From contig JADFUC010000765.1 in NCBI GenBank assembly GCA_019722365.1, forward strand, positions 868,001 through 932,000: a DNA stretch of 64,000 nucleotides, read 5' to 3'. Of this stretch, positions 46,032 through 61,952 are shown piece by piece. Made by a program: the position numbers and the translations under genes. The DNA comes from Lithospermum erythrorhizon. Lineage: Eukaryota; Streptophyta; Magnoliopsida; Boraginales; Boraginaceae. The number at the start of each line of letters is the position of its first letter. Positions within the stretch are counted from its first letter, which is position 1. Under the pieces are notes generated by a model. The model was given only the letters and a program-made list of their open reading frames with translations, was not told the origin of the DNA and ran no database searches.

Positions 46032-47139
46032 TTAGTACCAAGAAAAAGTAGCTTCAACATGAGTGCACCAAAAGAACTTACAGATTTCTTTTGTCCAAAA
46101 TGAGGCCATCTCTTTTGGCTCTTGTTCTTTCCATGTAATTGATTGAGACGTGTCGAATAAATTGGAGCTGGAAACCTCAATATTTGGTTTAACAAAATGA
46201 TGAGCTTGTTACATTTTTAACTATTAATAGACTATATATATATGAGAATGGGTTACAGTATACCTGATCGTCATCCTTAATCTCATAACATCCTATAAAA
46301 TCATTGTCATTAAGTAGCTTATAGCCATTATAGGACAAACAGAAGTGATCCCAAACATGTGACCTGTAATAAAGCATGACCAATAATTAAAAATTAGCTA
46401 ACAAGTAACAATAGGGGTCAAGCAATTATCATATTTTTTGTGATAATAATCTAACTAATTAATGCATAGCTCGATGTAAATTTTCAAAGTTGGAGGTAAT
46501 AAATCGTTCAATTGATCTATGTTAAGTTCCGTTACCAATAACGTAAGCATTGAATCCATTAATTATAAAAAGAGTTACTATCTCCATATTTCTAAATGAC
46601 GGTCCAATTTGTTTAGTCAATTGTGATAACAAATTTTATAATTACAATTGATGCAGACAATTTTAATTCAAATTATCATGATCGCAACTTACCACGAGAC
46701 CTTGCCAGGCCCTGATTGTGGCAAATGACTGAAGGCAACCTCCACAGCCTGCTTAAGCTCTGCGACCGTCCCATTCTTTGCCACTTCAATATCTGAAAAA
46801 GATCCCAAAATCATCAACGCCTCAAATAATTATGACATTACATTAAATATAATACGAAATAAAAACTTATTGCATTATTAAAACAAAAAATAAAGTACCA
46901 AAATATGTGCCATCTAATTTAAGAACAGTAAGCTTAAGGGGTTCCTGGGGAACTTTATTATAGCTAAAGCTTTTTCTTGAAAGTGTATCGATGCGCAACA
47001 TTTGAGAAAATGGAATGGTAAAGCGATTTGGTGAGAACCCATGATTCTTATGAAATTGAAAGACCTTGTAATTGCTTCTGCACCCAAAATTAGCTCCCTG
47101 CATAATCTGCATTATAGTAAAACTAAGGAGACAATGCAA
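46032..47139 (-). CDS. SNRNP25-like ubiquitin-fold protein
   Basis: Four minus-strand exons: 47139-46899, 46792-46693, 46363-46264 and a tentative last exon 46175-46032; phases fit and give 194 residues. The core reads PLKLTVLKLDGTYFD, then VAKNGTVAELKQAVEVAF, LPQSGPGKVSWSHVWDHFC, NGYKLLND and GCYEIKDDDQ. This is the ubiquitin-like domain of plant proteins related to the minor-spliceosome U11/U12 25-kDa protein (SNRNP25), here with the usual HVWDHFCLSYNGYKLLND layout. The role is inferred from the family: U11/U12 snRNP or a paralogue of unknown duty. The N-terminus is uncertain (another ATG at 47112), and the last exon has a weak acceptor, so the C-terminus may differ. Confidence 0.7.
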
Positions 47140-47754
47140 ACAAAGGTAAATTGGACAAAATGAACTTCATTAGTTAGTGTTATGATGATGATCACAACAC
47201 CTGAAATAATGTTGAGAGTTAAAATGGTTGTCTACTTGTCTTTGTTCTAATGTGGTTGCAAAATTCTTTGATGAAGTCTTAAGGTTTCCATTTGGCTTTT
47301 GTAGTAAGAATTGTAAACATATGAGTGATGAGATGGAAAGACGGATAGAGAAGGAATCTAATTTGCAAACTCTTTTCTCCCTCGTTGTAATATTATATCT
47401 TCCATATGCGAAATCCCACTCACAAGAAAACACAATTAAATACACATTCTCATTCTTAATACTCTCCTATCCCATTTTATTTGACTACTTTACTTTTATA
47501 TAAAATTTTAGAAAAAACTTTAAATTCATCTCACATTAGTCTATTTTTCCCATCACAAATTTAAACAAAAATGAAACCAATTTTAAAATTTTCATTTTAG
47601 AAAAAATGGTCATACAAATTGAGATTGAAGGAGTATAAAACATTATCACTAATGGATGTATAACATTGAAATGGTTAATTGATAATTACATACTAGTTAT
47701 CGAGCTGTGAATTAGGCGAAACTTCGTGAACCTTTCGATAAAATCTTTATTATA
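47140..47754. other. Spacer between SNRNP25-like gene and hAT element
   Basis: The stretch is AT-rich with no recognisable coding sequence. The 91-codon plus-strand frame at 47228-47503 overlaps an equally long antisense frame and has no family features. It probably holds the promoter of the minus-strand gene. Confidence 0.5.
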
Positions 47755-48245
47755 TACTCTAGAGTAGAGCATTCTTTGGGCGGGTTACCTTGAACCGCCC
47801 GTGCTCGGACCGAGTATATCCGGCCCGGTAGTCCCTTGGTAAGACCAGGTCCCGGGCCGGGTTTGATGTTGAAACGTGTCAGGTAAGACTTGGGCCGTGA
47901 ACCAGTCTTAGACTTCGGACATTGTGCCCATTAAAAATCGGCCGATAACCGTTTTAGACTTCATTAGCGTGGATATATAAGGCAACGAAAGTCATTAACC
48001 TACATCGTTGTTATTTCAGCGCCATACCACTCTACCGGTCTCGGTCTTGCTTTTCTACTTCGTTCGTATTTAGGTTAGATTTTGAATCTAAATCTATTTT
48101 TAATCATGATTAGCTTCAAATTATCTTTGTTTAGTATGTTTTCATGTTTATTTTTTGTTTAAGGCAATTTTGTTTCGATTTAAACGATTTTGTTTCGGTT
48201 TTAGGCACTTTTATTTCGATTTATACGTTCTTGTAAAAATAAAGG

Positions 48246-48690
48246 TTTTGATTTATGAATGAGGGGTTTTCAATAAAATTAGGGTTTGAATCGAATTAGG
48301 GGTTTGACTCTTATTAGGGGTTTTGAATTGAATTAGAGTTTTTGATTCGAGATTAGGGGTTTTTGAATTGAATTAGGGTTTTGATTTATAAATGAGGTTT
48401 GAATTAATTTGGGGAGGTTTTGACTTTTGATTTATAAATTAGGGTTTGAATTAAATTAGGGGTTTGGTTTATAAATTAGGGTTTTTGAATTAAATTAAGG
48501 GGTTTTTAATTTATAAATTAGGGTTTTGAATTAAATTAGGGGTTTGAATTAACTTGGGTTTTGAATGAAATAAAAAAATCGAATTAGGGATTACGGCTTT
48601 CAATTAAATTAGGGTTTCGACTTGATTAAATTAGGGATTACCGGCTTGATTAAATTAAGTTTCGGCTTAAATTAAATTAGGGTTTTTGAC
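48246..48690 (+). repeat. Degenerate AATTAGGGTTT repeat block
   Basis: Imperfect copies of AATTAGGGTTTGAATT and AATTAGGGGTTTGATTTA recur about 18 times at irregular intervals of 15-30 bases. The core TTAGGGTTT overlaps the plant telomere repeat TTTAGGG, but copies are interrupted by AT-rich spacers. The block lies in the left, non-coding part of the hAT element. Confidence 0.75.
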
Positions 48691-50429
48691 TTCAATTTTG
48701 AATTTGTAATTATGATTAATTGATTATGTTGTTCCGATTCTTTCAGTTTTGAAACATTTAATGTGATTGTTAATTAATTATTTTTAATTATGTCTTATCG
48801 AATTCTTAAATCGATTCCACTTTATCAAATGGATGATTATGATGATAATGAGACCGTTGGGGAGTGAAATCGAGGAGATCTTTGGTTTGACAATAGTGAC
48901 AACATTCTTTGGAGTGACCCTACCGGTGGTACGGTGCGTGAGGTTTGGATGACCAGTGAATGCATATGGTAAGGCTTCCGGACAAAAAAAAATTCATTGT
49001 CAGCGCGGAAATGGAAGTTGTTGTAATGCTGATGAGTACCAAAAAGAAAATCTGAAATGGTGTAGATTACATGTATCTTGATAGATTCAAAAGTATCATG
49101 TGACTTCAAGTCTTAGAAATATTTAAAATTGTTTGAAAAGGAAATTGAGCATAGATGTAGGTGATAAAAGTACCTCTGCGAGTACTTTTGAGGTATTCTT
49201 GATACTAGTACCCACCACTTTAACTACTTGGAAATATAATCATGCAAGTCGGAGAACTTTGCTCTTCGTATGATTTTAGGGCATAGTGTCCATTTTCTAT
49301 GATGAAGGTGTTATATTTAATAAGTTTTTTAAGAGATATATCACAGTATATTAGGATCGCTAAATCTTTGTCGAAAGATTGTGAAACTTTTTATGATGTA
49401 GAAGCTGAGTAAAGTTGAAAAAAGCTATGTCTTATATTGGATAGGATTAGTTTAACCAATGATTTGTGGTAGTGCAGGGAACAAAAATAGGTTATAGGCA
49501 TTCTTTAATGGAGTATATTGATCTTTAAATGGCAGAAGCAATAAAAGAGTTATAGCGTTCTTAATGTACCGCGCTCGTTAAGATAATAGCTAGAGAGTTG
49601 ATAAAAGGTGATAAACAATTGGAATATAGGGAAAAGTAGTATCAATTTCTGTGGATAATCTGAGAGTGCTAATGATAAGCTGCATTGCTAGGTTGAAATC
49701 GATTTACCCGATAGATTGAGCGCGCGCAGTGGTCGACTATTTACCGTATGCGGTGTTGTCGCAGCGCGTCTTTGACTTGCTAGTTCAAGATGGTCTTATT
49801 CTCAATTAAACTGTGATTGATAAGGTTAGGAATGGTGTAAAGTATTTGTTGAACTCAGAGGCTAGATGCAAGCATTTAGAAAATCATTAGTGAGTTGCGA
49901 GCTTGAGGCGAGAATCACCGAGTTAGCGATACGAAACTAGGTGGAATTCAGCGCAGTTGATCTTTGTCAAGCCCTTGTTTGTATAGAAATGTGTGGCCTA
50001 TATGCGGAGAGAGAATGGCCTTCTGGCGCTACTTACCTAAATCCCAGAGTGAATCTTATCATTCATATACCCAATTTCTTGAAGGTCTTTTTCGATGTGG
50101 TGAGATAATCAGGTGAGGCTTTCTATCCAAGCTGTGAATGTCTTTCGGCGAGCTTTATAGAGTGAAAGTGTTATTGGATAAAGGAATGTCAAAGCCCAAC
50201 AAATCTGAGTTAGGAATTCTTGGCGGTTGGAAATAGAAAATCAGAAATACGATAAATATTGAATTACATGAAATGTGTGTTAATCTCGATAGAGCGGGTG
50301 CCGATCCGAGGTAACTATGATATATATTTATGAAGGTAACTATTATATGTTTAAGCTGTTGTCATTGCATTTTTTGTTATCTCTTTGAGTCTATTCTTTG
50401 CTATGATGATTGATGACTTACATTAGAGG

Positions 50430-50880
50430 CGTATGCTTATTGTTATCTCTCTTGTCTTTTCTTTAGCTGCATTGCCTACGCTAGGATAACCTCCGATGCG
50501 AGGCCTATGCTTATTGTTGCCTCTTGTCTTTTCTTGCTTATGTTGCTATGATGAACTTCTGAGTATAGAGGCCTATGTTTCTTTATTATCTCTCTTTGTC
50601 TTTGCCTGCTTCTTTATTGTTGCCCTCTTTAGTTGCTATGATGACTTCGATCGAGGAGGCACGCTTATTGTTGCCTATTCAAGGCCTATGCTTATTGTTT
50701 ACTGCTTGCTTATTGTTGCCTACTTATTGTTACTGCTTTGCTTATTGTAGCCTTAAGCGCATATTGTTGCACATTTAGCTTGTGCCTTTCTTTTACTATC
50801 TTATTCTTCTTTTAGTCTTGCTACTTATCTTTGTGCATCTTTGCTTATTGTTGTCTATGCTTCTTGGTTGTTAGCCTAAT
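50430..50880 (+). repeat. Degenerate GCTTATTGTTGCC minisatellite
   Basis: Copies of GCTTATTGTTGCC and close variants recur near 50434, 50506, 50670, 50690, 50708, 50740 and 50847, often preceded by GAGGCCTAT. Spacing is irregular. The block lies between transposase remnants of the hAT element and produces spurious hydrophobic open frames. Confidence 0.65.
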
Positions 50881-51685
50881 CTTTGCCATATCTTACTAGT
50901 TGCACTTTTTTATGCTTCAGTTGTTAACCTAATCTTGCCATATGCCATATGCTACTAGTTCTTCCGCCGTATGCGTATCTTTCACAGTTCTTGTTCAGTG
51001 ATGACATGGTCGAGGTTAAATTGTTACCATATGCCATAGGTATAAAATGATATTCATTACATGGGTTTATCCGTTCTTGTATCAATGGGTGATGATGCAA
51101 AATGCTTATAAAGAGGAATTACAAAACAAATTATTCTCCTGTTTAAGATGTATGAGCAGTCGCATGTCGAGGCCAATCCCGATCTACTCGAGAATATGAT
51201 GATGGTTGGGTGGGGAAAGAAGAAGTTTTGAAGAATTCCTCGCTGTTGATGGTATTAATAATACGACCTGGGATCTTGATCATTATCTTAAGGAGGTCCG
51301 TTGAAATGTCTTTAAGGGGATTAAGTTTGATGTTTTGAGCTTGGTGGATGGCTAATGAAGCCAAATATCCGATCCTTAGTAAAATAATAAAAAGGACATT
51401 CTCTACAATTACGTCATGGTTGTGGCCGAGAATCAACTTTTAGTGGAAAAAGAATAATTGATCCTAAAGAGCACATGAGCAAGCTAAAAAGCAGTTGAGA
51501 TGCTACTTTAATGAGTGATTGGAGTGAAAAGAAATGTATGGGCCCCAAGAGAATTCGCGGACAAAATATTGTAAGTGAACTAGCTTATTCATTCATTTCT
51601 ATTTTTATGTATTCATTTTCAAATAGTTTAATGGTTCAATTGACTAATTACATTTGTTGTTTTTTGTACAATTGTAGCTTGAACA

Positions 51686-51775
51686 ATACGATGGCCGCCT
51701 ATGATATCATTTTGGTGAGGGGGCAATCCGACCCTCTGTGAACTTCGGCCTCTTGAGTTCGAGTCTTCCTTTGCG
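51686..51775 (+). repeat. tRNA-like (SINE-type) fragment
   Basis: GAACAATACGATGGCCGCC is followed about 50 bases later by CTCTTGAGTTCGAGTCTTCC, a near-consensus Pol III B box (GGTTCGANNCC type). The spacing suits a tRNA-derived SINE head. No tRNA cloverleaf can be drawn. Confidence 0.4.
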
Positions 51776-51963
51776 TGCCACATTTGCCTCATTCTGTTTA
51801 TTATGCCTATGATGAGTTTGTTCTGAGGCTTTTGATAAATGTCAAACATTAGATACATTTTGTTGATTATTGTTGTTCTTTGTTTACAAAGCATTTTGGA
51901 ACTGGATCTTAGTTCTTTGTTTATTTATTCTTCTTAATATGTTGATTGTTATTTGTTCGTTTG

Positions 51964-52000
51964 GTATTTACGTATTACGTATTTACGTATTACGTATTAC
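51964..52000. repeat. ACGTATT palindromic microsatellite
   Basis: The unit TTACGTA or ATTTACGT is repeated five times in about 37 bases. TACGTA is itself palindromic, so the stretch can form hairpins. It lies near the right end of the hAT element. Confidence 0.85.
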
Positions 52001-52344
52001 GAACGGGTGGACGGTTTACCCTTGATTCGAACGTGGACATTTTACCGCGGTTACGAGTAGGTCAGGTCTCGATCCCAAGCCCAGAAAGCTTATCGGTCGG
52101 TCAGGTTGGGACCGGTATGATAGCAGTAGTCATGATAGATAAAATCCGGGCCAGAGCAGGACGATAACGACTACTCTGAGAGTAGATACTTCACTCCCTA
52201 TCATGTACTTTATCTAATTTATTATCAATAATTAAAATTATCTTAATTACATAGACTCTCTCAAAGTATTGATTAAACGTTAATTTTCTCCATGTAATTC
52301 TAAACTATATAATTTGCAATTAACTACTTTTACGTTTTGATTTG

Positions 52345-52405
52345 CTTCTCCCCATTAGAGGTGAGATGAGTTTCGAACCTAGGACGTTCAGGCGTTAGCA
52401 AAATT
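52345..52405 (-). repeat. tRNA-like (SINE-type) fragment
   Basis: On the minus strand the text reads TTTTGCTAACGCCTGAACG, then CCTAGGTTCGAAACTCATC, which contains an intact B box (GGTTCGAAACT). The A box is weak. It lies just right of the hAT remnant. A short SINE relic is the best reading. Confidence 0.4.
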
Positions 52406-53388
52406 ATTTTACTAAATTTATTGATTAACTGTACTCCGTCCGTTCTTGCTCTTGAATTAATGAATTTTAGCTAACCTAAAGGCTTGGATCCTTATTCAAA
52501 TAATTAAAGATTAAGACATTTTCTAAAATAACAAAAATATTAAAATATAAAATCAAATAATGATGGATTTTGGCGATTCCAACAGCATCAAATTGATGTC
52601 AAACAACCTCCCACGTTAACTACGAGTTTAAACTGGAGCTAAAAGCTGCTCAAACTAATAAATTTATGGGGAGTAGATAGGTCAAAGTAAAAAGAGCGCA
52701 GAAACAGTTAGAACAGTAATAAATTTATTGTTTTCCATTTTTTCATATTTTATCATTACAATTCGATTGATTAGCTCGAACCCGAGCCAGATTACAATTG
52801 AGCGTGACTTTTAAAGCTCGTCGAACTTGATTTTTCGATTAGATTCGAACCTCAGTGAGCCAGAGCATGAATCCGCTTTATTCGAGGCAAACTTCTGGCC
52901 TGTATATGTTGGGTAGGATTATTTCGTTTACGGGCGCAGAAGTAGATAATCCTATCAGTACAATTTTTTATAAATATATAAAAATCGTCTAAACTAGGGG
53001 TAGAATTTAGATATGTGACAAAAATTCTTGACTCTCCTTTTGATTCCCCCAATTTTCGGTGATTGTCTCCCCCTGCCTTCTCTTCATTTTCTCTTTCTCC
53101 ATACAATAATATTAGAAACCCAAGTCCCCCCCCCTAAAAAAAAACAAGATAAATAATTAAAACTTATCTTCATGTTGCAATTTTATGCAACCCCAAATTC
53201 ATAAATATTCACACCCTCCTCATTATTATATGATCATTGCCTATATACATTATTATATTTATTTTCTTTAATAAATTCGGTCTCGTCATTGCGAGTAATA
53301 ATAAATTAATACCCATGAATATTTTATTTTGGTATTGTGTATATTGTGACTAATTAGGTGAATTGGGTAATTATTGGGGTGGTGTATA
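52406..53388. other. Upstream region of the casein kinase gene
   Basis: The stretch is AT-rich with a C/T-rich segment near 53030-53140 that could be the transcript leader. No coding sequence is recognised. Confidence 0.5.
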
Positions 53389-59954
<6,566 letters not shown>

Positions 59955-60542
59955 GAAGATTGGTTGGCTGGGTGTTATAATCTCTACAAAAAAGCTCTAA
60001 TGCCTTTCCATCAAGAAATTTCAGCATCAATTAGATCTGCAACCAATTTATCTTGAGTGCCAGTGTGCCACTTTCTTATGTTCTTTTCATGTGATAAATG
60101 AGTACTACTTTGATGCCACTTTTGAGTCTCTAGTGTTAGTGACCTATTTTATGAAATTCAGTGCATGCAACTGTTCTTTCTAGGCAAGGATTCGAACCGC
60201 ATTATTTTTCGTATATTTGAACTTGAATTCATTCAATTGACATATAAATTCGAGATCGTATGACTTTTTTTAATTTGTAAATGAATATAAATACCTTAAA
60301 TATATTCATTTATCATTTGAACCGAATATTGATTTAAAATTGGTATTACAAATTAATTGATTTATTATAACAAATTAATACTAAAATGAAACTTGACATG
60401 TTTTCTTATCGTACTCCCTATATGGATTCCTCCCGTTTTATTTGATGGATTTTTCTTATATTTTTTACTATACTATGTTTTATTCAAGTTATATTCCACT
60501 TAGGAAACTACTATTACAAATACATAGTTATAAAAGGGAGTA
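59955..60542. other. Shared 3' flank of convergent casein kinase and GRAS genes
   Basis: The stops of the two genes are 588 bases apart. The stretch should contain both 3' UTRs, and overlap of the transcripts is possible. No gene is seen. Confidence 0.6.
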
Positions 60543-61952
60543 TCAATATATAGTTGATTTTGGAAATGGAGAAGTCCATGCAGAAGCTGTATACAAGTCG
60601 GTATCTTTCCATCCCATTCTTAGCGTTCCCTCTCCTCGAACAAGGCTATAGCCATGACCTGGAAGGCACATGTTAAGAATCAATTGTGCCTGAGCCATTG
60701 AACTATTACTCATTGGAATTTGCAAGAATCCATTTTTTGCAAGTTCATTCCTCCAATGCCTAAACTTATCTTCCCCACTTCTAACCGGTCCACCTATCGC
60801 CAAAATATTATTGATCTCTCTATGGAAAAATGAATGCTCGACAAAATGGCGATTTTGATCGTCTGTTTGTGAAAGGGCACCGAGAGAATCGAAGATTGTG
60901 GAATAATAATGGAGCGAACTAACAAAGCGATCCAAGAATGAGCCCCCGTGAGCTATTTCTTGCTCGACGAGTGTTATAACTCTAGGGGATAATTGTTGGA
61001 GGAGTCTCATTGTCTTCCAATCAGGCCCTGTTGAATCATACAAAGAATGTTGTAACCAATGCACTCCTATTGCTTCCCCTCTCCTTATTTGCAACAATTT
61101 CGAAACACCCCCATAACCATCGTCAATAATCTCAGAGAATTTCTTAGCAATTGGGTGAAATTCGAAACATAATCCCAATCTCTTTGCAAATTTCGACAAT
61201 TGTTTTCCCGTTTCAATCAAAACCTCCATTGAACTACCCATCCCTGTCATTCTAAGTGTAGGAGGACCTTCCATTCTAGTAGCAAGAATGTGAAACAATG
61301 CAGGCCATTGAAGACCTTGCATAATATCAAGATCAATGATATGTATCCTCTCACATCTATGAAATGCTTCAAGAATTGCTTGGTTAGATGTGAAATGAGA
61401 AAATTTGATGTAAGGGGAAATATTGTTGAACATTTGGAAAGCTGAGTGCCCTGTTTTGAGATCAATTAAAGGAGAACATATTCCAAGCCAAGAATTGATC
61501 ACTCTACTAGTCATAGCTTTACAAAAATATGCCACAATTCTTTCTGCACAAGAAGATCCATAGGGAGAAGCTGTTTGACTCAATTCTAGCAATAACCCAT
61601 GTGCTTCACCTAGATTATCAACCGAAATAGCTACTGCACACTCGAAAAGCGTTGAAAGCAACCGCAAAGCTTGATCATCTGAGCTATTCTTTGATGCAGT
61701 TGAACTACATGAAGTTTGGACCATATCATTGTTAACGTAGTTGATCACCATGGTTGATTCATGCATAGATTGCTCTGGTAAATCATCAATCAATTGCTTT
61801 GTGACTCGTTCAACCCAACGAGAGAGTTCTGTGCATCGATTTTCGGCCATTGGAGAGTTGTTACTTGCACCTTCTGTTACATATTCTTGTTGGGTTTGTT
61901 GTAGAACATCAAGCAATCCATGCGGATGAGCATCTAACATGTCTTTTATCAT
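60543..61952 (-). CDS. GRAS transcription regulator, SCARECROW/SCL23 type
   Basis: One uninterrupted minus-strand frame encodes 469 residues from the ATG at 61952. The GRAS core begins near residue 95 with ALRLLSTLFECAVAISVDN (leucine-rich region I). IHIIDLDIMQGLQWPALF (203-220) is the VHIID motif with the SCR-type extension. VHWLQHSLYDSTG, VEQEIAHGGSFLDRF and LHYYSTIFDSLGA follow, and GWKDTDLYTASAW near the end carries the SAW motif (457-459). These words are diagnostic of the SCR/SCL23 branch. The N-terminus is short compared with SCARECROW itself. The open frame extends 28 codons above the chosen ATG without another ATG, so a missed upstream exon is possible. SCR/SCL23 proteins work with SHORT-ROOT in endodermis and bundle-sheath fate. 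One change, IHIID for VHIID, is conservative. Confidence 0.9.
   Translation of the reverse strand: MIKDMLDAHPHGLLDVLQQTQQEYVTEGASNNSPMAENRCTELSRWVERVTKQLIDDLPEQSMHESTMVINYVNNDMVQTSCSSTASKNSSDDQALRLLSTLFECAVAISVDNLGEAHGLLLELSQTASPYGSSCAERIVAYFCKAMTSRVINSWLGICSPLIDLKTGHSAFQMFNNISPYIKFSHFTSNQAILEAFHRCERIHIIDLDIMQGLQWPALFHILATRMEGPPTLRMTGMGSSMEVLIETGKQLSKFAKRLGLCFEFHPIAKKFSEIIDDGYGGVSKLLQIRRGEAIGVHWLQHSLYDSTGPDWKTMRLLQQLSPRVITLVEQEIAHGGSFLDRFVSSLHYYSTIFDSLGALSQTDDQNRHFVEHSFFHREINNILAIGGPVRSGEDKFRHWRNELAKNGFLQIPMSNSSMAQAQLILNMCLPGHGYSLVRGEGTLRMGWKDTDLYTASAWTSPFPKSTIY

Larger units (their letters stand above)
47755..52180 (+). mobile_element. Decayed hAT (Ac-like) DNA transposon
   Basis: Several transposase remnants run left to right on the plus strand. 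Near 49759-49870 the text reads VFDLLVQDGL and, after a stop, KVRNGVKYLLNSEAR. That corresponds to the HILNLIVQDGL and IRxxVKYVxxSxAR block of hAT transposases. Near 50070-50100 FLKVFFDV matches the FLKPFYDVT block. At 51265-51540 the frames give LDHYLKEV, FDVLSL, NEAKYPILSKI, ESTFSGKRIIDPK and SDW, the C-terminal hAT dimerisation domain (LDxYL, FDVLxWW, YPxLSxxA, ESxFS, R.V.D). Stops and shifts are frequent. The ends are suggested by AGAGTAG-type inverted sequence at 47760 and 52175 and by the GGGCCGGGT-rich left flank common in plant hATs. No target duplication was found, so the borders are approximate. Confidence 0.75.

Noticed and set aside
47228..47503. 91-codon plus-strand frame with Cys residues
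   Set aside because: It overlaps an equally long antisense frame, has no recognisable motif and lies in the likely promoter of the SNRNP25-like gene.
50496..50778. Overlapping hydrophobic open frames (84 and 67 codons) that look like membrane proteins
   Set aside because: They are produced by the GCTTATTGTTGCC repeat block; both frames are Leu/Cys-rich by composition and show no start context or family.
47755..52180. Perfect terminal repeats and target duplication for the hAT element
   Set aside because: The AGAGTAG-like ends match for only a few bases, and the flanking 8-mers (ATATACTC versus AGAGTAGA) differ, so no duplication is claimed.
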